DNA of 7,529 nt, from contig FR888206.1 of assembly GCA_000431775.1 (NCBI GenBank), positions 29,918 through 37,446 of the forward strand, written 5' to 3'. Shown one piece after another: positions 1-6,772 of this stretch. The DNA comes from Clostridium sp. CAG:413. GTDB taxonomy: Bacteria; Bacillota; Clostridia; Oscillospirales; Acutalibacteraceae. Below the pieces are notes generated by a model. The model made no database searches. It had not been told where the DNA came from and was given only the letters and a program-made list of their open reading frames with translations. The translations under genes and the position numbers were made by a program. Positions within the stretch are counted from its first letter, which is position 1. Each line of letters starts with the position of its first letter.

Positions 1-831
1 CTTGCTTCAAGATATCTGAGTGCAAAGCCCGTGCTTAAGGCTAAGACCGACCGCTTCCAGCAGGCAAGGCTCAACCTCAAGCAGAATGTCCTCGACGCAG
101 TCGCGGACGGCGTTAAGGTCAATTTCATCTCCGGCTCCGGTCTTGCTTTCGGTGAAGAAATGTACACCTTCTTCTCGATAATGAGCTCCAGCGGCAAGGT
201 CAACAGCGACGGCATCATCAATCTCTCCTCCACAGCTCTCGGCACCACCGGCACCGTCGGCGGCGCAACGATAGCCAAGCAGGCTCACGATAACCCGGAT
301 TACCCCGGCTACAGCTACCTCTCACCCGACGGCACGATAGATATCTCCACCGCCGTGCTGCCCGACAACACTTGGGTATTCCTCAAGCAGTATCACGAGG
401 TCGGCAATAACGATGTGGTGCTCAACCTTGCAAAGGCTCTGCTCCTCGGTGAGATAGAGAATGTCCACTCCAACCCCGCAAAGTATCCGCAGTATAACTA
501 CTTCTGCAACACCAAGACCCTCAGGCGCTGGAGGATCAACGACGGCAAGGAGGCTCTTAAAAAGACTGACCTCAGCGAAGAGGACAGAGCTGAAATCGTC
601 GCAGCTATAGCTCAGGCGGAGGCAGTGCTTGAGATGACCGTGGCGGATCAAACCGCTGTCGAGGCCGCACAGGCAAGACTTGACACCATCCTCTATAAGG
701 TCGGGCAGTTGACTCCTCCCAAAGAGGAATCCAAGCTCGCACCCGGCCTTGAGAAATTCTTTGAGTCGATGAGCTGGATGCTCTATAAGACCCTCGGCGG
801 CGGCAGCGTCTATGACAAGATCTTTCACTAA
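1..831 (+). CDS. Secreted lipase-like alpha/beta-hydrolase, C-terminal part (5' end outside window)
   Basis: The reading frame is open from base 1, so the start, the signal peptide and the nucleophile serine lie upstream; 276 residues are visible. It is a paralogue of the next gene and aligns with its C-terminal half. A conserved acid region, N-S-D-G-I-I-N-L-S-S-T, sits near residue 70 (Asp at bases 208-210). A conserved histidine, Q-Y-H-E-V-G-N-N-D, sits at residue 132 (bases 394-396). This Asp-Gly / His-Glu arrangement resembles the catalytic acid and histidine of bacterial triacylglycerol lipases (NDG...NHLDE in Pseudomonas/Burkholderia enzymes). Residues about 178-240 form an acidic, Ala/Glu-rich helical segment resembling a FIVAR module, followed by a hydrophobic/aromatic tail. 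An internal GTG at base 31 could be taken for a start, but the homology continues upstream of it. The stop is 26 bp before the next gene, suggesting one operon. The substrate is unknown; lipase or esterase is inferred. Confidence 0.72.
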   Translation, partial: LASRYLSAKPVLKAKTDRFQQARLNLKQNVLDAVADGVKVNFISGSGLAFGEEMYTFFSIMSSSGKVNSDGIINLSSTALGTTGTVGGATIAKQAHDNPDYPGYSYLSPDGTIDISTAVLPDNTWVFLKQYHEVGNNDVVLNLAKALLLGEIENVHSNPAKYPQYNYFCNTKTLRRWRINDGKEALKKTDLSEEDRAEIVAAIAQAEAVLEMTVADQTAVEAAQARLDTILYKVGQLTPPKEESKLAPGLEKFFESMSWMLYKTLGGGSVYDKIFH

Positions 832-857
832 GATAATAACCGAAAGGTAAGACTGCG

Positions 858-2723
858 ATGAAAAAGATAATATCGGCGTTGCTCGCCCTTGCGCTTGTGT
901 TCTCCGTTTGCAGCGTTGCTTTTGCGGCGAACGGCACCAAGACCTCCTGCGGTGGCAACTGCTCTGACTGCCCCACGATAATAATCCCCGGTATCGGTCA
1001 ATCCAACGTATGGCTGCTCAACGACGACGGCTCCTACGCCACCGACGACAGCGGCGATAAGATAAACTGCTTCCCCGCATATGCGCCCGTCATGCCCCTT
1101 GTCAAGATAGCCCTTGTGCCCGTGCTGCTCTCCCTTATTTTCCAGAGGGATATCGGCCTGAGCAAGGCTCTGACCTCGGCCATCGACCTTTGCTTCGGTA
1201 TGAATATGAGCGACGGCGACGGCAACTGCATCGGCAATGTGAAGGTCGAGAAATACCCCTACTCCCTCGCCGAGTGCAGCGAAGAGGAGAAAGACTACAT
1301 CTATGGCTGCATCCCCCTCAGAGGCTATCTCAACGACTACGATGAGGATCACCTCTATTTCTTCTCCTACAATTCCTTCGGCAATAATATTGCGATCGTC
1401 GACGAGCTTTATGATTTCATTCAGATGGTCAAGAGGGACACAGGCCACGACAAGGTCAATATAGTACCCATCAGCCTCGGCGGCACGGTCGCCAACGGCT
1501 TGCTCGAGTATTACGGCGAGAGCAACCCCGACGGCAAGAATGTCTATAAGGATCTCAACAAGGTCGTCTATATCGTGCCCGCCCTCGACGGCAGCTCGAT
1601 AGTCGGCGATATCTACAAAAAGCAGCTCACCTTCCTCGATAAGGATTATCTCTACAACGGCTTCCTTGAGAAGCTCATGGATGAGGACGAGGCAAGGCTC
1701 ATAGAGAATGCGCTGCGTCTTTTCCCCGACACGGTGCTGATGAATGCGCTCAGCAACACCGTTGACGCCCTGATAAACGACGTGCTCAAGAACTGCACCA
1801 ATATGTGGGCGCTCGTGCCTTCGGCGGATTACCCCGCCGCGGCTCGCAGAGTTCTCACCGGCGCAGAGGACGCGGGCATCCTTGCCCAGACCGAGCGCTA
1901 TTATCAGGCTCAGCTCAATTCGGATAAGAATATCCTCAAGCTCCTTGACTACGGCATAAAGGTTTATAACGTGGTCGATTACGATGTACCGCTCTACAAT
2001 GTCGGCAAGTCGTGGAATGTCGAGAATGCCGACGGCGTTATCGACCTTGATTCCACCTCGATGGGCGCTTACGCCGCCAACTGCGGCGAGATCCTCCCCA
2101 AGGGCTATGTGCAGAAGAATACCAATTGCTCCGTGCCCGGCCACAACCACATATCGCCCGATCATGTGGTGGATGCTTCCGCGGGTCTGCTGCCCGACAC
2201 CACCTTCTATTTCGACAATCAGAATCATGAGAGCACTGGCGGAAACGACATCATCATGCAGCTTGCCTCCAAGATACTCTCGACCGATGAGATAGAGACC
2301 GTCTATTCCGACCCGAATTTCCCGCAGTTCAATGTCGGCAGGAACACTAAGAGGCTCATCAGGGACGACCTGCCCAGAGCAAAGGCGGTCGATCAGTCCA
2401 AGCTCAGCGAAGAGGACAGAGCCGAGTTGAACGCAGCCATTGCCGAGGCGGAGCGTGTGCTCTCGAGCACCATAGCCGTTGACGGCGAAGCCGAGGCGGC
2501 AAGGGCAAGGCTCATTGCCATCCTTCAGAAGATAGGCGAGTATGAGCCCGCCAAGGCGGAGAAGGAATCCTCCTTCGGCAAGGCAATGGTCAAGCTCAGC
2601 CTTTGGCTCTACAAGTATTACGGCACGTCGGGCTACACCCAGATGCCGTTAAAGACCGTGCAGAATCTCTTTGAGCTGCTTAACGACATACTCAACAAGA
2701 TATTCTCGGCGGTAAAGATCTGA
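858..2723 (+). CDS. Secreted lipase-like alpha/beta-hydrolase with C-terminal FIVAR-like segment
   Basis: A 621-residue exported protein. Residues 1-23 are a clear signal peptide (MKK, a hydrophobic core, then A-F-A|A), which supports the ATG at 858; the Shine-Dalgarno (AAAGG) is modest. After cleavage comes a Cys cluster C31-x3-C35-x2-C38, then a strand and turn, T-I-I-I-P-G-I-G-Q-S (40-49), typical of the oxyanion-hole region of alpha/beta-hydrolases. The probable nucleophile is Ser206 in P-I-S-L-G-G, a P-x-S-x-G elbow rather than G-x-S-x-G. The probable acid is Asp392 (N-A-D-G-V-I-D-L-D-S-T) and the probable histidine is His457 (N-Q-N-H-E). Residues about 500-562 form a helical FIVAR-like segment, followed by an aromatic and amphipathic helical C-terminus that may touch membrane or partner proteins. 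It is a tandem paralogue of the preceding gene. The likely activity is hydrolysis of carboxylic esters such as lipids outside the cell; the substrate is not determined by sequence. Confidence 0.8.
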   Translation: MKKIISALLALALVFSVCSVAFAANGTKTSCGGNCSDCPTIIIPGIGQSNVWLLNDDGSYATDDSGDKINCFPAYAPVMPLVKIALVPVLLSLIFQRDIGLSKALTSAIDLCFGMNMSDGDGNCIGNVKVEKYPYSLAECSEEEKDYIYGCIPLRGYLNDYDEDHLYFFSYNSFGNNIAIVDELYDFIQMVKRDTGHDKVNIVPISLGGTVANGLLEYYGESNPDGKNVYKDLNKVVYIVPALDGSSIVGDIYKKQLTFLDKDYLYNGFLEKLMDEDEARLIENALRLFPDTVLMNALSNTVDALINDVLKNCTNMWALVPSADYPAAARRVLTGAEDAGILAQTERYYQAQLNSDKNILKLLDYGIKVYNVVDYDVPLYNVGKSWNVENADGVIDLDSTSMGAYAANCGEILPKGYVQKNTNCSVPGHNHISPDHVVDASAGLLPDTTFYFDNQNHESTGGNDIIMQLASKILSTDEIETVYSDPNFPQFNVGRNTKRLIRDDLPRAKAVDQSKLSEEDRAELNAAIAEAERVLSSTIAVDGEAEAARARLIAILQKIGEYEPAKAEKESSFGKAMVKLSLWLYKYYGTSGYTQMPLKTVQNLFELLNDILNKIFSAVKI

Positions 2724-2730
2724 TCAAGGC

Positions 2731-2750
2731 AGGGCGGTTTCGGCCGCTTT
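2731..2750 (+). terminator. Weak GC hairpin between operon genes
   Basis: GCGG (2734-2737) can pair with CCGC (2744-2747) around a TTTCGG loop, extended outward by two G-U pairs and one A-U pair. Only a short T run follows, so at most this is a leaky attenuator or a 3'-end stabiliser that could lower expression of the two phosphoesterases relative to the lipases. No convincing promoter is visible in this 62-bp gap. Confidence 0.25.
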
Positions 2751-2785
2751 CCCGATATTATTACATTATATAAAGAAGGTACCTT

Positions 2786-3748
2786 ATGTTAATCACGGCA
2801 CTTTATCAAAAGGTCTCAATGAAGATCTTTGCGCTGCTCCTCTCGCTCTTCTATGCGGCGAACGGCGCGGCGGCAGCCCCCTCGACGGCGGCGCCCATCA
2901 AATCCGAGCAGGCGAATATGTCCTTTGTTGCCATTGCGGATTCTCAGGTCTCCACCTATCTTTTCAGCAGGTACAAGACCTTTGTGTCCGCGGCGCAGGA
3001 TATAGTCAACAATGCAGGCTCATTTGACGCCCTTTGTTTCGTCGGTGATATCGCCGAGAACGGTCTCGCCGAGGAATTCCAGCTTGTCTATGACGGCATT
3101 AAGGATGCGGATTGCCGCTTCATCACCGCCACGGGCAACCACGACATCAGGATCAGGAGCTATAAGCAGTCGAGCAAGCGCTTCGCGGACTTTACCAATG
3201 CGCTCAACGGCGACGAGGCAATGGAAAAAATGCATTACACTCAGGTCGTCAACGGCTATAAATTCATCGTCCTCGGCTCGGACAGGACCGAATTTGAGGA
3301 AGCCTACCTCAGCCCCGAGCAGCTCGCATGGCTCGACTCCGAGCTTGCGGCAGAGAGCGGCAGCGGCAAGCCCGTATTCGTCCTCTGCCATCAGCCCCTC
3401 GCCTACACTCACGGCTTGCCCGACGTTTGGAACAGCCCCATTGAGTCCGCGGGCAGCGTCGGCGCACAGAGCGACGAGCTTAGAGCTATCCTCGGCAAAT
3501 ATGAGAATGTGTTCCTTATCTCCGGTCACGAGCATACGGGCTTCGGCCAGTATACCTATCAGGAGATAGACGGCTTCTACTCAATAAATCTCCCGTCCTT
3601 CGGCATCACCAACAAGGACGGCGAATATAACGACCCGGGCACAGGCTATGTTGTTGAGGTCTATGACGATACAGTTGTTTTCAAAGCAAGAGACTTCGGC
3701 AAGGGCATCTGGCTGCCCGATTACGACCTCGCGCTTCCCATTAAATAA
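2786..3748 (+). CDS. Exported calcineurin-like metallophosphoesterase
   Basis: A 320-residue Metallophos-family protein with the five signature blocks in order: motif I A-D52-S-Q54, motif II V-G87-D88-I-A-E-N, motif III T-G-N118-H119-D, motif IV L-C-H202-Q-P and motif V S-G-H248-E-H250-T-G. These ligate a two-metal centre that hydrolyses phosphomono- or phosphodiesters. Motif I carries Gln where the common form has His (D-x-H). A signal peptide precedes the domain: hydrophobic I-F-A-L-L-L-S-L-F-Y-A-A, then N-G-A-A-A-A with likely cleavage near residue 30. Two starts are possible. ATG 2786 has AAGAAGG 6 bp upstream. ATG 2819 (residue 12 here) has AAAAGG 5 bp upstream and would give a more canonical M-K signal peptide and 309 residues. 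The gene is third in the operon and its stop is 20 bp before the next start. There is no accessory domain, so it is a minimal phosphoesterase; substrate unknown. Confidence 0.87.
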   Translation: MLITALYQKVSMKIFALLLSLFYAANGAAAAPSTAAPIKSEQANMSFVAIADSQVSTYLFSRYKTFVSAAQDIVNNAGSFDALCFVGDIAENGLAEEFQLVYDGIKDADCRFITATGNHDIRIRSYKQSSKRFADFTNALNGDEAMEKMHYTQVVNGYKFIVLGSDRTEFEEAYLSPEQLAWLDSELAAESGSGKPVFVLCHQPLAYTHGLPDVWNSPIESAGSVGAQSDELRAILGKYENVFLISGHEHTGFGQYTYQEIDGFYSINLPSFGITNKDGEYNDPGTGYVVEVYDDTVVFKARDFGKGIWLPDYDLALPIK

Positions 3749-3768
3749 CAGCAAAGGAGAAAAGCACA

Positions 3769-5280
3769 GTGAAAAAGAATCTTTTAAAGCTCATCAGCGT
3801 TATACTCTGCCTTGCAATGATCCTGAGCGCTTCGGCGGTCATCGGCTCGGCGGAGGGCGAGAGCGAAACGCCCGCTATAGGGGAATTTGAGCCTTTCCGC
3901 ATCACCGTCACCGCAAACGGCGACACCAAGACCCAAAAGGGCTTCTGCTGGTACACCGTGTCAAATACCGACAGCGTTGTGAAGCTCTATGACGCAAACG
4001 GCGCAGAAGTGACCGACGCCGAGATAACCTATTCCGATGTTTTTGAGTGGGAGGGCAATTTTGTCCATAAGGCTGTTGTCTCCGCCCTCAAGCCCGGCAC
4101 CGAGTATTTCTACACCGTCGGCGGTGCAAACGGAGTCAGCGAAAAAGGCTCTTTCATCACCGATGACGGCAACGATAAGTTTGAATTCATCGCAGTTGCG
4201 GATATCCAGGCGAGCAGCGATGAGAATTTCGCAAAGGGCGCCGAAACCGTCAGAGCGGGTCTCAAGACCATGCCCGGCGCTGAGTTTATAGTCAACCTCG
4301 GCGACTTCACCAACGACAGCACCAACGAAGAGTGGGACGCATACGCCCGCAACGTCAAGGATATCCACGCCAAGACCACCCTTGTGCCCATCGCGGGCAA
4401 CCATGACGGCCTCGGTGTTTGGGACTGGTTCAACAATATGTTCAGCCTCGACACGAGCGAGAGCGTTCAGGTCAGAAACGGCGTCAACTATTCCTTTGAC
4501 TACGGCAACGCCCATTTCGCAGTCCTCAACACCAACGACCTCCTTTCCGTTTCTATCGCTCAGCTCAAGTGGCTTGAGAACGATATGAACTCCACCGATA
4601 AGGATTGGAAGATCGTCTTTATGCATAAGTCGCCCTACACCCTCGGCAAGGACGGCAAATGGCCCGACGCACTCTATCTCCAGAAGTCGCTTACCAGGGT
4701 GCTCGACCGCTGCGGCGTTGACCTTGTCATGTCGGGTCACGATCATCAGTATCTGCGCACGAAGCCCCTCAAGCACAATAAGATAAACGAGGACGGCACT
4801 GTCTATATCCTCTCCGGCACCGCCGGCACCAAGAGATATGAGGTTCGTCCGTTCCTTGCGAATCACTTCCTCGACACCGATTTCATCGCTGCCCTCACCG
4901 TTCAGAAGAGAGGCTGGGGCAACTATTGGAACGGCTCCGACTGGGAGCAGACCAGACAGAGCAATATCGGCGGCTGCTTCAACTGCATCAGCGTTGACGG
5001 CGGCACCCTGACCCTCAAGTCATATATCCTCGCCGATAAAGAGGCGGAGACCGACCCCGAGATTATCACTCAGCACGATGAGCTTGTGCTCACCAAGCAG
5101 ACCGGTCAGAACAAGATAACCTTCACCGGCGACAATACCACGAGCGAATTCGAGTATTATATCGGCGTAGTGCCCAGCTTCCTCATGCTCGCAGGCTATG
5201 CCTTCGGCGAGTGGCTGCCCAAGTTCTTTATAATGCTCCCCGCCCTGCTTGATTCCGTAATCAATAAGGATATATTCTGA
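3769..5280 (+). CDS. Exported purple-acid-phosphatase-like metallophosphoesterase
   Basis: A 503-residue exported protein. The start is GTG at 3769, with AAGGAG (3754-3759) 9 bp upstream and an immediate M-K-K signal peptide (residues 1-28, cleavage near A-S-A or G-S-A). Residues about 40-133 look like the purple acid phosphatase N-terminal Fn3-type domain, ending in L-K-P-G-T-E-Y-F-Y-T-V-G-G, the strand that typically closes it. The catalytic domain follows: D145-I-Q147, G178-D179-F-T-N-D, G210-N211-H212-D213, M-H286-K-S-P and G-H324-D-H326-Q-Y. The Y-x-x-R neighbourhood after motif V resembles PAP-type enzymes, but motif I is D-x-Q, not the usual PAP form. The last 44 residues (460-503) are hydrophobic and aromatic and could be a membrane-associating tail. 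The gene is last in the operon, directly before a strong terminator. Extracellular phosphatase or phosphodiesterase activity is inferred. Confidence 0.88.
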   Translation: MKKNLLKLISVILCLAMILSASAVIGSAEGESETPAIGEFEPFRITVTANGDTKTQKGFCWYTVSNTDSVVKLYDANGAEVTDAEITYSDVFEWEGNFVHKAVVSALKPGTEYFYTVGGANGVSEKGSFITDDGNDKFEFIAVADIQASSDENFAKGAETVRAGLKTMPGAEFIVNLGDFTNDSTNEEWDAYARNVKDIHAKTTLVPIAGNHDGLGVWDWFNNMFSLDTSESVQVRNGVNYSFDYGNAHFAVLNTNDLLSVSIAQLKWLENDMNSTDKDWKIVFMHKSPYTLGKDGKWPDALYLQKSLTRVLDRCGVDLVMSGHDHQYLRTKPLKHNKINEDGTVYILSGTAGTKRYEVRPFLANHFLDTDFIAALTVQKRGWGNYWNGSDWEQTRQSNIGGCFNCISVDGGTLTLKSYILADKEAETDPEIITQHDELVLTKQTGQNKITFTGDNTTSEFEYYIGVVPSFLMLAGYAFGEWLPKFFIMLPALLDSVINKDIF

Positions 5281-5295
5281 GTTAAAACAAAAAGC

Positions 5296-5332
5296 GCCCT
5301 CCGTATGGCTTTCGTCATGCGGAGGGCTTTTT
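5296..5332. terminator. Bidirectional Rho-independent terminator
   Basis: A 12-bp stem pairs 5296-5307 with 5316-5327 (one G-U pair), with the 8-base loop GCTTTCGT. On the plus strand it is followed by TTTTTATAT; on the minus strand the mirrored flank gives CTTTTTGTTTT. It sits between the plus-strand operon end (5280) and the minus-strand phosphoesterase end (5338), so it can stop both convergent transcripts. Confidence 0.93.
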
Positions 5333-5337
5333 ATATA

Positions 5338-6495
5338 TCAAAGGTATATTCTGTTATAGACGGGCTTGATATCGAATGTGCCGTCGGCGTGGAGGGTGGT
5401 GACGGTCACGCCCTGCACCCACTCGCTTTCGGGCTTGCCGAAACGGGTGCCCATATGGTATTCGTTATAGCCGCCGGGCAGGCTGTATACAAGATAAACT
5501 CCCTTGCATACGGCGCACCAGTCGTTGATGTGGTCGTGCCCCGCAAATACGCCGTCGGTGCTGCCCTTCTCAAGTATCGCGTCAAACATTCCGCTGTTGA
5601 AGGGCGATGAGCCGACGCTCTCATATTGCTCGCCGTAGAGCAATTTGCATTTGCCGGAGGGCAGGTAGCCGTGCTCCTCGTCGCCGTCAAAGGCGTTTGC
5701 AAATTCAACAAGAGGAATGTGAAGGTAGACGAAGGACGGGAAATCGCCGTATTTTGATTTAAGTGAGTCAATGGTGCATTTATAGAAATTAATCTGGCTG
5801 TTCTTCAGAAAATCGTAGCCTTTAAGGTCGGCGGGCACGCCGTGCTCCTCGCGGTAGGAGTCGATTATGCTCCTGCCCGAGTCAAAGAAAAACAGCGTGC
5901 GGCGCAGGCGGCCGCCCTTGCCGAGGATATTCACCGTGTAGTTGCCGTAGCCGAAAAGCTCATCGGGGCCGAGCTTGCACAGGCAGTGCTCATAGTCGGC
6001 GAAATCCTTGAGCAGCAGGTATTTATAGAAGCCCCGTTCCTCTCTGACCTCGTGATTGCCAAATACAGCCGTCCAGTATATGCCGAGCTTCTCCATCATC
6101 TGAGCAAATTGAATAGCGTCGATCTGCTGCGTGTCGGTCAAGATGATGTCGCCCGTGAGCACTATCAGATCGGGCTTGATATCCTTGATGTGGCGCACAA
6201 AGCGCTCGACGGTTTTTTCGTTATTCTCCATGCCGTGGTCAAGGTGCAGATCGGTGCCCGTGAGGATGACAAAATCCTCGTCGCTCATGTTGCCGTCCGC
6301 GTCAAATTTTGCGATAGTGGTGGAATATTTATCCGACGACACCACTCGCACCCGCGTGCCGATATGCTCGGCGTTCGCCTTTTGGCAGAAGAGGGTTTTC
6401 GGCCTCTTGCCGCCGCTCAGTTTGTAGACGAGCTTTGCAAAGAAAAGATAGATGCGTATCAGGCTCTGCCTGACGAATGCCCATAGCATATACAA
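5338..6495 (-). CDS. Dcr2-like metallophosphoesterase, probably cytoplasmic or membrane-associated
   Basis: A 385-residue calcineurin-like phosphoesterase with canonical motifs: T-D82-L-H84, T-G-D116, G-N147-H148-E149, Y-L-H259-I-P and A-G-H320-D-H322-I-N-D. The G-H-D-H-x-N-D-W block and the overall order recall the Dcr2-like group of metallophosphoesterases found in fungi and many Firmicutes. Unlike the two upstream phosphoesterases it keeps the standard D-x-H motif I. There is no cleavable signal peptide; residues 3-27 are basic and hydrophobic (R-I-Y-L-F-F-A-K-L-V-Y) and may anchor it to the membrane. The start is TTG at 6495, because AAAGGGAG (6505-6512) lies 9 bp from it; an in-frame ATG at 6489 is 15 bp from that site and fits less well. 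It is transcribed alone from the promoter at 6526-6554 and converges on the operon. The substrate is unknown; a nucleotide or phospholipid-derived phosphoester is possible. Confidence 0.87.
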   Translation of the reverse strand: MYMLWAFVRQSLIRIYLFFAKLVYKLSGGKRPKTLFCQKANAEHIGTRVRVVSSDKYSTTIAKFDADGNMSDEDFVILTGTDLHLDHGMENNEKTVERFVRHIKDIKPDLIVLTGDIILTDTQQIDAIQFAQMMEKLGIYWTAVFGNHEVREERGFYKYLLLKDFADYEHCLCKLGPDELFGYGNYTVNILGKGGRLRRTLFFFDSGRSIIDSYREEHGVPADLKGYDFLKNSQINFYKCTIDSLKSKYGDFPSFVYLHIPLVEFANAFDGDEEHGYLPSGKCKLLYGEQYESVGSSPFNSGMFDAILEKGSTDGVFAGHDHINDWCAVCKGVYLVYSLPGGYNEYHMGTRFGKPESEWVQGVTVTTLHADGTFDIKPVYNRIYL

Positions 6496-6504
6496 CGGAC
6501 GACA

Positions 6505-6512
6505 CTCCCTTT
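6505..6512 (-). promoter_or_regulatory. Ribosome binding site deciding the TTG start
   Basis: AAAGGGAG on the minus strand, 9 bases upstream of TTG (6495) and 15 upstream of the in-frame ATG (6489). The spacing favours TTG initiation. Confidence 0.65.
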
Positions 6513-6525
6513 ATTTGATGAAAAC

Positions 6526-6554
6526 ATTATATTAACAAATCCGACAAAAGTCAA
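6526..6554 (-). promoter_or_regulatory. Sigma-A-type promoter of the minus-strand phosphoesterase
   Basis: Read on the minus strand: -35 TTGACT (6554-6549), a 17-bp spacer and -10 TATAAT (6531-6526). Transcription would start near 6519, leaving a 5' leader of about 24 bases with the ribosome binding site. The boxes differ from consensus at one position only, so this is probably an active housekeeping promoter. Confidence 0.85.
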
Positions 6555-6597
6555 GCGGGGGAGTGATACTCGGCGGCGGAGCTGAATATATTTTATT

Positions 6598-6637
6598 AAC
6601 AGCCGAACAGCCGCTGACTTTTTTTGCCCGAATTCGG
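6598..6637. repeat. Short tandem repeat and 10-bp palindrome in the divergent control region
   Basis: AACAGCCG occurs twice in tandem (6598-6613), and a perfect palindrome CCGAATTCGG lies at 6628-6637, extendable with one mismatch to 6626-6639 and beyond. Neither has a T tract placed as in a terminator. They fall between the minus-strand promoter and the plus-strand promoters and could be a regulator site, but nothing ties them to a known regulator. Confidence 0.35.
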
Positions 6638-6691
6638 ACAAATCCCGCTTTTTGCGGCATGAAATAATACCATTTATTGTGGTGAATGTGA

Positions 6692-6720
6692 TTGACAACT
6701 ACGATATATTGTGCTATACT
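6692..6720 (+). promoter_or_regulatory. Upstream sigma-A-type promoter (P1) of the small membrane-protein gene
   Basis: -35 TTGACA (6692-6697), a 17-bp spacer and -10 TATACT (6715-6720), preceded by TG as in extended -10 promoters. Predicted start near 6727. It would give a leader of about 116 bases running through the second promoter and its boxes. No LexA-like box overlaps this promoter. Confidence 0.75.
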
Positions 6721-6758
6721 TATTTCAATCCAAAAACTCGGAAAAAGTTAAGAAAAAT

Positions 6759-6772
6759 CGAACATTTGTCTT
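6759..6772 (+). promoter_or_regulatory. LexA/SOS-like box 1 (weakest)
   Basis: CGAACATTTGTCTT matches the Gram-positive LexA (DinR) consensus CGAACRNRYGTTYG at 11 of 14 positions, with an intact GAAC half-site and a degraded right half. It lies just upstream of, and overlaps, the -35 of P2. Confidence 0.4.

Noticed and set aside
828..2228. A 466-codon open frame on the minus strand opposite the secreted hydrolase gene.
   Set aside because: It is antisense to a gene with a clear signal peptide and catalytic motifs, its translation is an I/V/G-rich low-complexity product with no domains, and it arises from the GC-rich third positions of the real gene.
3961..4866. A 301-codon open frame on the minus strand opposite the PAP-like phosphoesterase gene.
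   Set aside because: It overlaps a gene carrying every phosphoesterase motif, shows no recognisable domain, and is explained by codon bias of the sense strand.
5842..6486. A 214-codon open frame on the plus strand across the minus-strand phosphoesterase.
   Set aside because: It is a shadow of the Dcr2-like gene, which has a promoter, a ribosome binding site and all metal motifs.
6644..6655. A small hairpin, CCGC-TTTTT-GCGG region, as a terminator.
   Set aside because: The stem is only 4 bp, there is no following T tract, and no gene end lies nearby.
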